From contig JAKJHY010000005.1 of assembly GCA_021648845.1 (NCBI GenBank), forward strand, positions 186,001 to 250,000: a stretch of DNA of 64,000 nucleotides, read 5' to 3'. The notes beneath the pieces are model-generated. The model was not told where the DNA came from. It was given only the letters and a program-made list of their open reading frames with translations, and searched no databases. Positions 51,944 to 60,511 of the stretch are shown one piece after another; the stretch's first letter is position 1, and each line of letters starts with the position of its first letter. The DNA is from Mycobacterium sp. MBM. Lineage in GTDB: Bacteria; Actinomycetota; Actinomycetes; Mycobacteriales; Mycobacteriaceae. A program made the position numbers and the translations under genes.

Positions 51944-53526
51944 CCGGCGCGCCATGGGGGCTGGCGCAGGCCTTGACCGACGCGATGACCTCGACGGACC
52001 GAGCGTTGGCAGTGCTCGACGCCGACGCCGGTACCTGGAACCGCCACCCGTGGGGCGAAATCCACGCCCGCGCCGAGAATGTGGCCGCCCGCATCTGCGA
52101 TGACGGAGCACCCGCGATAGGTCTCGTCGGCGATCCCACCGCTGAGTTCATCTCGGCCATCCCCGGTGCATTTCTGGCCGGTGCGGCCGTCTCGATCTTG
52201 CCGGGACCCGTGCGCGGTGCAGACCCGAAACGCTGGGCGCGCGCCACCGTAGAGCGATTCGAACGCGTCGGGGTACACACGGTGTTCAGCCACGGCTCGC
52301 ATCTGCATGAGTTGTCCGGCGCGGAAAGCACGCTGGCCGTGCACGATGTCGGCGTGGTCGCGCACCCGCAGCGGTCGACGACGCACACCGCCACGGTGGG
52401 CGGCACCGGCACGGCCGTCCTGCAGGGCACCGCCGGCTCCACCGGCACGCCACGGACGGCGCAACTGTCACCCGAGGCGGTGCTGGCCAATATCGATGCG
52501 CTCAGGCAGCGCGTCGAGGTCACCGACGCCGACTGCGGCCACTCCTGGCTACCGCTCTACCACGATATGGGTCTGTCGTTCGTGCTGACTCTCGCGCTGG
52601 CGGGCGCGGAACTATGGCAGGCGCCGACTTCGGCGTTCTCGTCCTCCCCGTTCAGGTGGGTCACCTGGCTCACCGAGAGCCGAGCCTCCATCACCGCCGC
52701 GCCCAACATGGCCTACAACATCGTCGGCAAGTACGCCGGTCTGGTCAACGAAGCCGACTTGTCGCATCTGCGCTTCGCGCTCAACGGTGGAGAGCCCGTC
52801 GACTGCGACGGCAGCCAGAAGTTCGCCGCCGAGATGGCCAAGTTCGGTCTGGCCCCCGAAGCTCTGGCACCGTCCTACGGTTTGGCCGAATCCAACTGTG
52901 CGGTGGCGGTTCCCCGGCCCGGTGGCGGACTTCGGGTCGACGAGATCCAGGTCGTCACCGACGACGGCGGATACCTGCGCAAGCACGCCGTGCTGGGTGA
53001 GGCGATTCCCGGCATGCAGATCCGCATCGCGCCCAATGAGCGTTTCACCCCCGACCGCGAGGTTGGCGAGGTGGAGATCCGGGGCACCTCGATGATGAGC
53101 GGCTACCTCGGGGAGGAACCCGTCGACCCCGAAAATTGGTTTCGCACCGGCGATATCGGCTACTTCCTGGACGGACGCCTGGTCATCTGCGGCCGCGCCA
53201 AGGAGATCATCACGGTCGCCGGGCGCAACATCTTCCCGACCGAGATCGAGAACGTGGCCGCCCGGGTCGACGGTGTCCGGGCAGGCGCCGTCGTGGCCGT
53301 CGGGACCGATGGTCCGGCCAGCCGCCCCGGCCTGGTGATCGCCGCCGAGTTCAAGGGGGCCGATGAGCCGGCCGCGCGCAGTGCGCTCGTCGAACTCGTG
53401 GCCTCCGAATGCGGCGTGGTACCGACTGACGTCGTCTTCATGCAGCCCGGATCCTTGCCCAGAACGTCATCGGGCAAGCTGCGCCGGCTTGAGGTGAAGC
53501 GCAACCTGGAAGGTGCAGGAAAGTGA
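51940..53526 (+). CDS. mbtM: Long-chain fatty acid-ACP ligase MbtM (FadD33-like)
   Basis: This is a 528-residue fatty acyl-AMP ligase that activates the acid and loads it on MbtL. Motifs are [16 protein letters not shown], where TAGST stands for the usual TSGST, then [37 protein letters not shown] and the catalytic Lys in [11 protein letters not shown]. It is the second gene of the mbtL-mbtM-mbtN operon, overlapping both neighbours by 4 nt. Confidence 0.92.
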   Translation: MTGAPWGLAQALTDAMTSTDRALAVLDADAGTWNRHPWGEIHARAENVAARICDDGAPAIGLVGDPTAEFISAIPGAFLAGAAVSILPGPVRGADPKRWARATVERFERVGVHTVFSHGSHLHELSGAESTLAVHDVGVVAHPQRSTTHTATVGGTGTAVLQGTAGSTGTPRTAQLSPEAVLANIDALRQRVEVTDADCGHSWLPLYHDMGLSFVLTLALAGAELWQAPTSAFSSSPFRWVTWLTESRASITAAPNMAYNIVGKYAGLVNEADLSHLRFALNGGEPVDCDGSQKFAAEMAKFGLAPEALAPSYGLAESNCAVAVPRPGGGLRVDEIQVVTDDGGYLRKHAVLGEAIPGMQIRIAPNERFTPDREVGEVEIRGTSMMSGYLGEEPVDPENWFRTGDIGYFLDGRLVICGRAKEIITVAGRNIFPTEIENVAARVDGVRAGAVVAVGTDGPASRPGLVIAAEFKGADEPAARSALVELVASECGVVPTDVVFMQPGSLPRTSSGKLRRLEVKRNLEGAGK

Positions 53527-54704
53527 CCGCGATGATCGACGCCACCGAAGCGGCCGCACCGGCGGACTTCCAGCAGCTGCTCGACCGCGTCTTCGATGAC
53601 CGGGTCCAGGCCTGGACCGCCGAGGCCGAACGCATCGAGAAGTTCCCCCGCGAGCTCATCGAATATCTCGGCGCCGAAGGGGTTTTCGCCGCCAAGTGGG
53701 GTGATTCCCAGCATCCGGACGTGGCCAAGGTGATCGCGTTGGCGCTGGAACTGGGCAAGCTGGGGTCTGCCGCTATCGCCGTCGGGGTCAGCCTGCACGA
53801 CTCGGCCATCGCGCTGCTGCGTCGTTTCGGCCGCACCGAGTATCTTCGCGAGATCACCGAGAAGGCCATTCGCGGTGAGATCGTACTGTGTGTCGGGGCT
53901 TCGGAAGAGTCCGGCGGGTCGGACCTGCAGATCGTCGAGACGAAAGTCCGCTCGGTTGGTGACGGTTTCGAGGTCAAGGGCGTCAAGAAGTTCGTCTCGC
54001 TCTCCCCCATCGCCGACTACGTGATCGCCGTGGCCCGCAATGTCGACAACGACCCGGACAGCCGACACGGCAACGTCGTCGTCGTCGCCGTCCCGCTGCA
54101 CGACCCGGGAGTCCAGGTGCAACGCCCCTACCAGAAGGTCGGGGCCGGTCCGCTGGACACCGCCGCGGTGCACATCGACACCTGGGTGCCCGCCGACGCC
54201 CTGGTGGCACGGGCCGGGATCGGGCTGGCCGCGATTTCCTGGGGACTGGCACACGAGCGCATGTCGGTGGCCGGGCAGATCGCCGGCAGCTGTCAGCGCG
54301 TGTTGGGAATCACCCTGGCCCGCATGATGAATCGCAGTCAATTCGGACATACCCTCTACCAGCATCAGGCGCTGCGGATGCGGATGGCCGATCTGCAGGC
54401 GCGGGTGGACATGCTGCGCCACGCGCTCACCGGGATCGCGGTCGGCGGAAAACTCGACCTGCGCACGGCGGCGGCGATGAAGGTGTGTGCGGCCCGCCTC
54501 GGCGAAGAGGTGGTTTCGGAATGCATGCACATCTTCGGTGGCACTGGCTATCTGATCGACGAGACACCGCTGGGCCGGTGGTGGCGGGATATGAAGCTGG
54601 CGCGCGTCGGGGGTGGCACCGACGAGGTGCTGTGGGAACTGGTCGCGGCCGCGATGAAACCGGACCACGACGGCTACGAGGAGATGATGCGCTCGGCGTC
54701 CTAG
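53523..54704 (+). CDS. mbtN: Acyl-ACP dehydrogenase MbtN (FadE14-like)
   Basis: This is a 393-residue acyl-CoA dehydrogenase homologue that introduces the double bond of the mycobactin acyl chain while it is on MbtL. Family signs are [24 protein letters not shown] and [17 protein letters not shown]. Where most members have YEGT the sequence reads VGGGTDEV, so the usual catalytic Glu is absent and another residue must act as base. It overlaps mbtM (GTGA) and converges on mbtK with 4 nt between stops. Confidence 0.9.
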   Translation: MTAMIDATEAAAPADFQQLLDRVFDDRVQAWTAEAERIEKFPRELIEYLGAEGVFAAKWGDSQHPDVAKVIALALELGKLGSAAIAVGVSLHDSAIALLRRFGRTEYLREITEKAIRGEIVLCVGASEESGGSDLQIVETKVRSVGDGFEVKGVKKFVSLSPIADYVIAVARNVDNDPDSRHGNVVVVAVPLHDPGVQVQRPYQKVGAGPLDTAAVHIDTWVPADALVARAGIGLAAISWGLAHERMSVAGQIAGSCQRVLGITLARMMNRSQFGHTLYQHQALRMRMADLQARVDMLRHALTGIAVGGKLDLRTAAAMKVCAARLGEEVVSECMHIFGGTGYLIDETPLGRWWRDMKLARVGGGTDEVLWELVAAAMKPDHDGYEEMMRSAS

Positions 54705-54708
54705 CCCG

Positions 54709-55338
54709 CTATTTGTGCGCCGGGATGTCCTCGGCTGTGCGCGGGAAGACGTAGAGGGCCATCTTGCGATTCGCCATCTGGTGCTCACCGAGGAACGTGG
54801 CGCCCACGTATTCGACGAGCCGGCGCGCACCGGTGTTGCGGTGGTCCGGGTCGAACATCACGCGCCGGCACTCGGGCTCCAGGGCGAACATGTCTTTCAG
54901 CAGCCGCGGCAGCATGAGCGGTGCGATACCGCGGTTGACCAGTTTGGTGTCGGCGATGGCGGCATGCATCCCCAGGTCGTGCGGGTGCGCGTCATAGCGG
55001 GTCGCGATGGAATCCTTTGCCGCCCGGTACAGCTCGACGTATCCGATGTCGACACCGTTGCGGCTGGTGAGAAAGGGGCGGGAGAAGGTCCCGGCCAGTT
55101 GCGCCTTCAGGTACAGCCGCCACCGTTCCGGCGGCCACGCGTACTCCCAGGCCTCCGCGAGGTGCGGCAGGTTCATCCACGCCGAGATCATCTCGGCGTC
55201 GGTATCCGGGTCCACCAGCCGTGCGGCGTAGGGCGCGTCGATATTCGGGATCTGCGGCGGGCCCACCCGGCGGACCGCGTCCGGGATGTCGGTGAGTTCA
55301 CGCGGGAGAATCGGCAGTGCCTCGTCAATGTCGATCAT
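54709..55338 (-). CDS. mbtK: Lysine N6-acyltransferase MbtK
   Basis: This is a 209-residue GNAT-fold enzyme that transfers the acyl chain to the epsilon-nitrogen of (hydroxy)lysine in mycobactin. ATG 55338 gives the family length; the frame to 55404 is upstream. Typical segments are AWMNLPHLAEAWEYAWPPERW, GYVELYRAAKD, HDLGMHAAIADTKLVNRG and FDPDHRNTGARRLVEYVG. Only a broken iron-box-like sequence is seen upstream. Confidence 0.92.
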   Translation of the reverse strand: MIDIDEALPILPRELTDIPDAVRRVGPPQIPNIDAPYAARLVDPDTDAEMISAWMNLPHLAEAWEYAWPPERWRLYLKAQLAGTFSRPFLTSRNGVDIGYVELYRAAKDSIATRYDAHPHDLGMHAAIADTKLVNRGIAPLMLPRLLKDMFALEPECRRVMFDPDHRNTGARRLVEYVGATFLGEHQMANRKMALYVFPRTAEDIPAHK

Positions 55339-55416
55339 TTGAGGCCCGAGCCTACCTAACCGTCGGAAATCGAAGTGGTCTACGCGCCCGGAGCGGGCCG
55401 GCATGTACGGGGCACG

Positions 55417-55635
55417 ATGAAGGACATGACGCGCAACCTTGTCGAGGAACTACGCCGCTGGGAGGACTCCGGCGCGCACTGGCAGGTGCTGACCCGCACG
55501 GCCGACCGGCTGACCATCGCACTGCTGCGATGCGACGGCGGGGAAGAGGTGGAGCGACTCGATTCCGGTGATCCCGCCCTGCTGGCCTATATCGGGTCGC
55601 GGGATCGCTCCGACGGACTGACACCAGACACCTAG
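55417..55635 (+). CDS. Small conserved hypothetical protein
   Basis: This is a 72-residue acidic protein (MKDMTRNLVEELRRWEDSG). ATG 55426 is an alternative start. AHWQVLTRTADRLTIALLRCDGGEEVERL looks like a compact alpha/beta fold met in many actinobacteria, without a known role. It lies 11 nt upstream of the patatin gene and may be co-transcribed. Confidence 0.7.
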   Translation: MKDMTRNLVEELRRWEDSGAHWQVLTRTADRLTIALLRCDGGEEVERLDSGDPALLAYIGSRDRSDGLTPDT

Positions 55636-55646
55636 AGTCTCTAACC

Positions 55647-57293
55647 GTGCAGATCCCGTTCCCGGACGCCGAGCCGGCCGACTCCGCCGAGGAGCAGGAG
55701 AATGCCGAGGCCCTCGGCGCGGCCCTACCTTCCGGCGGGCCCGCGCTGGCGTTGCAGAAGATGGAGAACCGGCTGGTCCGGCTGCACCTGGCCAACACAG
55801 ATGTACTCAGCGCCGAGCAATTGCGCAAGCTGCGCTACCTGCTGAACTTCGCCAAGCTCGCCGACTTCGAGCCGGGAGCGGCCGGTCCGGGCGGTTCCCG
55901 CGGGCGCGGCGACGTATCGGTGGGCGCCGAGCTCAGCCGCTGGCAGTCCCGGGTGGCCGACGCCCTGCAAGGGCCGCTGCGCGAGGAGAAGCACGGGGCG
56001 TCCGCACTCACCGCCGCGCGCGAGGTGCTCGACGCGCTCGCCGAGGACCAGGATTCCCAACGCCTGCAGCTTGCCGACCGACACGGCAGCGTCTTCTCGC
56101 TGGCCGAGCTGGATGCGGAGGTCGGGCACAAGAAGTTGGTCACCGTGCTCGGCGGTGGCGGCGGCGCCGGCTTCGTCTACATCGGCGGGATGCAGCGGCT
56201 GCTGGAAGCCGGGCAGGTGCCCGATTACCTGATCGGCTCGTCGATCGGATCGATCATCGGCTCGGTGATGGCCCGCACGCTGCCCGTTCCGATCGAGGAG
56301 TACGTGGCGTGGGCGAAGACGGTGTCCTACCGTTCGATCCTGGGCCCCGAGCAGATGCGCCGCAAGCACGGGCTCACCGGGGTCTTCTCGCTGCGCTTCG
56401 ATCAGTTCGCGCACGCCCTGTTCACCCGGCCCGACGGTGAGCAGCTGCGGATGGCGGACATGGGGATCCCCTTCGACGCGGTGATCGCCGGGGTGCGCAG
56501 ACAGCCGTTCGCCGCGCTGCCCGCCAAGTTCCGCCATCAGGAGCTCGCGGTGCTCACGCTTCGGACGCTGCCGTTCCTGCCGATCGGGGTCGGCCCCGAG
56601 GTGGCGGCCCGGCTGTGGCAGGCCGCCGCGTTCATCGATTCACGCGTGGTCAAGGCGGTCGTGGTCGGCGGTGACGACCTCACTCGCGACGTCAATGTCG
56701 TTGACGCCGCTTCGTTCTCGTCGGCAATTCCCGGTGTGTTGCACCACGAGACCCGGGACCCAAGGATGGTACCGATTCTCGACGAGATGCTGGCGGCCAA
56801 CGATGTCGCGGCATTCGTCGACGGCGGCACTGCCAGCAATGTGCCGGTGGAGTTGGCCTGGAAGCAGATCCGCGACGGCCGACTCGGCACCCGCAACGCC
56901 TGTTATTTGGCTTTCGACTGTTTTCATCCGCAGTGGGATCCGCGCCACCTGTGGCTGGTGCCGATCGCTCAGGCCATCCAGCTCCAGATGGTGCGCAATC
57001 TGCCGTACTCCGATCACATCGTGCGGTTTTCGCCCACCTTGTCGCCGGTGAACCTGGCGCCGTCGCCGAGTTCGATCGATCGGGCTTGTTCGTGGGGGTA
57101 CAAGCGCGTCGATAAGGCCATCCCGGTCACCTCAGCTCTGCTACAACCGATCTGGTGGGAGGATCGCCCCGTATCCGCCGGGCGTGGACGGACTGTGGCG
57201 GCATCGGCTGCACCGCCGATGAGCGAGGTGCTCTCCGAGGCGGAGCGACCGCGCAACCGGTTCGGGCGCTGGCGCAACCGCTATCTCACCTAG
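55647..57293 (+). CDS. Patatin-like phospholipase
   Basis: This is a 548-residue protein starting at GTG 55647. A helical N-terminal region of about 165 residues precedes the patatin domain: oxyanion loop VLGGGGGAGFVYIGG, nucleophile in GSSIGSIIGS (GxSxG), and catalytic Asp in FVDGGTASNVP. It is predicted to be a serine-aspartate acyl hydrolase acting on membrane or storage lipids. No signal peptide is seen. Confidence 0.9.
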   Translation: MQIPFPDAEPADSAEEQENAEALGAALPSGGPALALQKMENRLVRLHLANTDVLSAEQLRKLRYLLNFAKLADFEPGAAGPGGSRGRGDVSVGAELSRWQSRVADALQGPLREEKHGASALTAAREVLDALAEDQDSQRLQLADRHGSVFSLAELDAEVGHKKLVTVLGGGGGAGFVYIGGMQRLLEAGQVPDYLIGSSIGSIIGSVMARTLPVPIEEYVAWAKTVSYRSILGPEQMRRKHGLTGVFSLRFDQFAHALFTRPDGEQLRMADMGIPFDAVIAGVRRQPFAALPAKFRHQELAVLTLRTLPFLPIGVGPEVAARLWQAAAFIDSRVVKAVVVGGDDLTRDVNVVDAASFSSAIPGVLHHETRDPRMVPILDEMLAANDVAAFVDGGTASNVPVELAWKQIRDGRLGTRNACYLAFDCFHPQWDPRHLWLVPIAQAIQLQMVRNLPYSDHIVRFSPTLSPVNLAPSPSSIDRACSWGYKRVDKAIPVTSALLQPIWWEDRPVSAGRGRTVAASAAPPMSEVLSEAERPRNRFGRWRNRYLT

Positions 57294-57302
57294 CGGGTCT
57301 GC

Positions 57303-58043
57303 TCAGCGCCGCGGCGGCCACCCGGCCGCACCCAGTTCACGCGACACCGTGCGTGCGGTATCTCGCAGCGCGTCGACATCGGCGGCCGGCAGCGGCCAGC
57401 GGGCGGTGGGCACCACCAGCGCCACCGCCCCGACGGCCTCTCCTGAGGAGTCGAAGAGTGCTGCAGCAACTGAACATTCACCCAGAACGGCCTCTTCCAC
57501 TTCGGTGGCGATGCCACAGTCGCGTACCTCGGCGAGTTGACAGGTCAGCGCCGGCGGGTCGGTGATGGTCTCACCGGTCATGCTGCGCAGCGTGCCGGGC
57601 CGGTAGTCGTCGCGGTAGGCCAGCAGGACCTTGCCCAGCGCACTGGCATGGGCGGGAATGACGATCCCGACCTCGGGCATCTGACGGGTGCCGTCGGGAC
57701 GCGGCTCATGGGCGACGACGACCACCTCGTCGAACAGTAACACCGCGGTACGCACCGCACAGCCGGTGCGCGCGGCCAGCCCCTCGGTCCAGATCGCGAC
57801 GCGGGAGCGCAGCTCGAGGGTGTCGAGGTAGACGTTTCCCAACCGCAAGGTGGCCGGCCCCAGCCGATACCGTTGTGAGTCCCGCTCCTGTTGCACCATC
57901 CCGTGGGCGAGCAGCGTGCGGACCAGACCGTGCACGGTCGAGGGAGCCAACTCCAGCGCGGCGGCGATCTCACCCAGACTCATCCGGCGTCCACCCTGCA
58001 GGACGGTCAGGATGCGCAGCGCCCGATCCACAGCCTGGATCAT
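57303..58043 (-). CDS. IclR-family regulator (glycerol/dihydroxyacetone operon)
   Basis: This is a 246-residue regulator. ATG 58043 (MIQAVDRALRIL) gives the usual IclR N-terminus. The winged helix is MSLGEIAAALELAPSTVHGLVRTL then RYRLGPATLRLG, and the C-terminal effector domain contains IPAHASALGKVLLA. It is divergent from the MIP-DhaKLM operon. Two tandem operator-like copies lie between them, so it is likely the operon's own regulator, responding to a triose or glycerol derivative (inference). Confidence 0.9.
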   Translation of the reverse strand: MIQAVDRALRILTVLQGGRRMSLGEIAAALELAPSTVHGLVRTLLAHGMVQQERDSQRYRLGPATLRLGNVYLDTLELRSRVAIWTEGLAARTGCAVRTAVLLFDEVVVVAHEPRPDGTRQMPEVGIVIPAHASALGKVLLAYRDDYRPGTLRSMTGETITDPPALTCQLAEVRDCGIATEVEEAVLGECSVAAALFDSSGEAVGAVALVVPTARWPLPAADVDALRDTARTVSRELGAAGWPPRR

Positions 58044-58099
58044 TGCGGCCCCCAATCTGGTCTTGTGCCCTTCGAAGCATAAGCGTATGGTCCAGATCA

Positions 58100-58139
58100 C
58101 ATTCGATATTGTCGAATGGCATCCGAGATAGTCGATTCA
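58100..58139. promoter_or_regulatory. Tandem IclR operator candidate
   Basis: ATTCGA-tattg-TCGAAT (58101-58117) is an inverted repeat with perfect 6-bp arms. A second copy 20 bp on (58120-58139) matches the first at 14 of 20 positions. The pair ends 19 bp before the MIP start and lies 57 bp from the IclR start. Confidence 0.6.
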
Positions 58140-58157
58140 TCCTCAGGGAGAACGCTC

Positions 58158-58919
58158 ATGGACGAGCCCTCGATCACCCAGAAGCTCGCGGCCGAGTCCC
58201 TCGGCACCGCCTTCCTTGTCTTCGTCGGTGTCGGCGCGGTACCCGCGACGATCATCGTCAACGGCGACGCCCCTTTCACCATGGCCGACCTGGGCATGAT
58301 CTCGCTGGCCTTCGCCACCGTCGTGATCGCGACGGTCTACGCACTCGGACACATCTCCGGCAACCACATCAACCCGGCGGTGACCATCGGACTCGCGGTC
58401 ACCGGACGATTCCCGTGGTCCCAGGTCCCGGCCTATATCACCGCCCAGGTCCTCGGCGCGCTCGCCGGCGCCGCCGCCATCCTGGGTGTGCTCGGTGTCG
58501 CGGCCCGCGATGCGGGTCTGGGCATCGCCACCTACGCGGCCGAAACATCACCGATACAGGCATTTTTCGCCGAGTTCGTCGGTACGTTCATCCTCGTGTT
58601 CACCGTCTTCGGCGTGATCCACCGCAAGGCTCCCGCCGGCTTCGCGGGTGTCGCGATCGGCCTGGTGGTGTTCGCGGCGATCATCCCGGTCGCCCCCACC
58701 ACGGGCGCCTCGATCAACCCGGCCCGCACCGTCGGTCCGATGCTGATCCAACAGCTGGCCGGCGGCACGGTCAGCTGGCAGCAGCTCCCGGTCTACCTGT
58801 CCGCCGAACTGCTGGCAGGTGTACTGGCCGCGCTGGCCTATGTCGCAATCTCCCGTACCCGCGCCGACGTCGTATCCGCCGGCGCGGCCACCTCCACCGC
58901 CCGATCCACCACTGCCTGA
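58158..58919 (+). CDS. MIP-family channel (aquaglyceroporin-like)
   Basis: This is a 253-residue channel with six hydrophobic helices and two NPA loops, HINPAVTIG and SINPARTVGP. The residue after the second NPAR is Thr, not the Asp of GlpF-type glycerol facilitators. Its place before dhaK still points to uptake of dihydroxyacetone, glycerol or a related polyol. CAGGGAG precedes ATG 58158. It is first in a four-gene operon. Confidence 0.9.
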   Translation: MDEPSITQKLAAESLGTAFLVFVGVGAVPATIIVNGDAPFTMADLGMISLAFATVVIATVYALGHISGNHINPAVTIGLAVTGRFPWSQVPAYITAQVLGALAGAAAILGVLGVAARDAGLGIATYAAETSPIQAFFAEFVGTFILVFTVFGVIHRKAPAGFAGVAIGLVVFAAIIPVAPTTGASINPARTVGPMLIQQLAGGTVSWQQLPVYLSAELLAGVLAALAYVAISRTRADVVSAGAATSTARSTTA

Positions 58920-58929
58920 GGACGCCACC

Positions 58930-59928
58930 ATGAAGAAGCTCATCAACGATCCCGCCGATGTCATCGACGAGGCGCTGCGCGGTATCGCCGCCGCGCATCC
59001 CGAGCTGCGGGTCGACCACCCCAATCGGATCATCTACCGCGGCGACGCCCCTACACCGGGCAAGGTCGGCCTGGTCTCTGGCGGCGGCTCCGGGCACGAA
59101 CCGCTGCACGGCGGTTTCGTCGGCCGCGGGATGCTCGACGCAGCCTGTGCCGGTGAGGTTTTCACCTCCCCCGTGCCCGACCAGATGCTGGAGGCGTCCA
59201 AGAACGTCGACGGTGGCGCCGGAGTGCTGCACATCGTGAAGAACTACACCGGCGACGTGATGAACTTCGAGATGGCTGCCGAGCTCGCCGATGCCGAGGG
59301 GGTGGCCGTCGAATCGGCGATCGTCGACGACGATGTCGCGGTGCGCGACAGCACCTACACCGCGGGCCGGCGCGGTGTCGGTGCGACCGTGCTGGTGGAG
59401 AAGATCGCCGGGGCCGCCGCCGATCAGGGCCGCAGCCTCGCCGAGGTCGCGGGAATCGCCCGCCGTGTCAACGCCGCCTCGCGCAGTATGGGCGTGGCCC
59501 TGACGTCGTGCACGGTTCCCGCGGTCGGGCACCCCACCTTCGAGCTGGCCGACGACGAGATCGAGATCGGTGTCGGCATCCACGGCGAACCCGGCCGCAC
59601 ACGAGTATCCATGCGTCCGGCGCGCGCCGTCGCCGAACTGATGGCCGAGCCGATCCTGACCGATCTGGACTTCACCGGCGACGCGGGGGTGATCCTGTTC
59701 GTCAACAGCATGGGCGCCACACCGTTGATCGAGTTGTACGTCATGTACGCCGAATTCGCTGCCATCCTGGACAAGGCCGGGGTGCGGGTGGCGCGCTCAC
59801 TGGTGGGCCCCTACATCACCAGCCTGGACATGGCGGGGTGCTCGGTCACCGCTCTGCGCGCCGACGACGAGATGCTGCGGCTGTGGGACCACCCGGTGAA
59901 CACGCCGGCACTGCGAAAGGGCTGCTGA
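58930..59928 (+). CDS. dhaK: Dihydroxyacetone kinase subunit DhaK
   Basis: This is a 332-residue subunit of the PEP-dependent kinase. Dihydroxyacetone binds covalently to the His in IGVGIHGEPG. GLVSGGGSGHEPLHGGFVG near residue 50 shapes the active site. It starts 10 nt after the MIP stop and is followed 1 nt later by dhaL. Confidence 0.94.
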   Translation: MKKLINDPADVIDEALRGIAAAHPELRVDHPNRIIYRGDAPTPGKVGLVSGGGSGHEPLHGGFVGRGMLDAACAGEVFTSPVPDQMLEASKNVDGGAGVLHIVKNYTGDVMNFEMAAELADAEGVAVESAIVDDDVAVRDSTYTAGRRGVGATVLVEKIAGAAADQGRSLAEVAGIARRVNAASRSMGVALTSCTVPAVGHPTFELADDEIEIGVGIHGEPGRTRVSMRPARAVAELMAEPILTDLDFTGDAGVILFVNSMGATPLIELYVMYAEFAAILDKAGVRVARSLVGPYITSLDMAGCSVTALRADDEMLRLWDHPVNTPALRKGC

Positions 59929-59929
59929 G

Positions 59930-60511
59930 ATGGAGCTGACCCAACTGGAAGCCTGGGTGCGTGAATTCGCCCGCCTGATCGCCGAGAATGCGCAATATCT
60001 CAGCGATCTCGATGCCGCGATCGGTGACGCCGACCACGGCATCAACATGAGCCGCGGAATGACGGCCGTCATCGCCGCGCTCGACGCCGACACCCCCGCC
60101 GACGGCCCCGCCCTGTGCAAGCAGGTCGGCATGACACTGGTGAAGTCCGTCGGCGGAGCCAGTGGCCCGCTATACGGCACCTTCTTCCTGCGGATGGGCC
60201 CGGCGCTGGCCGACGGGTTCCCGGCGGCGCTGCGGGCCGCGGTGGACGGTGTCGTGCAGCGGGGTCGGGCCGAGCCGGCAGACAAGACCATGTTCGACGC
60301 CCTGGCGCCTGCGCTGACGGCATTGGAGTCCGGTGCGGACCTCGCCGCCGCGGCGGCGGCCGCCGAAAAGGGCCGCGACAGCACCGAATCCATGATCGCC
60401 CGCAAGGGCCGAGCCAGCTACCTCGGACAGCGCAGCGTCGGCCATATCGATCCGGGTGCGGCCTCGGCCGCCATGCTGATCGCCGCGGCCGCCACGGCGG
60501 TGTCCACGTGA
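59930..60511 (+). CDS. dhaL: Dihydroxyacetone kinase subunit DhaL
   Basis: This is a 193-residue ADP-binding subunit. The Asp cluster DAAIGDADHGINM holds the two Mg ions and GGASGPLYG contacts the nucleotide. In the PTS-linked system bound ADP is rephosphorylated by DhaM and the phosphate passes to dihydroxyacetone on DhaK. Its stop overlaps the dhaM start (GTGA). Confidence 0.94.
   Translation: MELTQLEAWVREFARLIAENAQYLSDLDAAIGDADHGINMSRGMTAVIAALDADTPADGPALCKQVGMTLVKSVGGASGPLYGTFFLRMGPALADGFPAALRAAVDGVVQRGRAEPADKTMFDALAPALTALESGADLAAAAAAAEKGRDSTESMIARKGRASYLGQRSVGHIDPGAASAAMLIAAAATAVST

Noticed and set aside
53160..54830. 556-codon open frame on the minus strand opposite mbtM/mbtN
   Set aside because: It is antisense to strongly recognisable genes and its translation is low-complexity Arg/Gly/His-rich; a high-GC shadow.
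55345..55372. IdeR box upstream of mbtK
   Set aside because: AGCCTACCTAACC resembles half a box with one base deleted; the other half does not match, so it was not listed.
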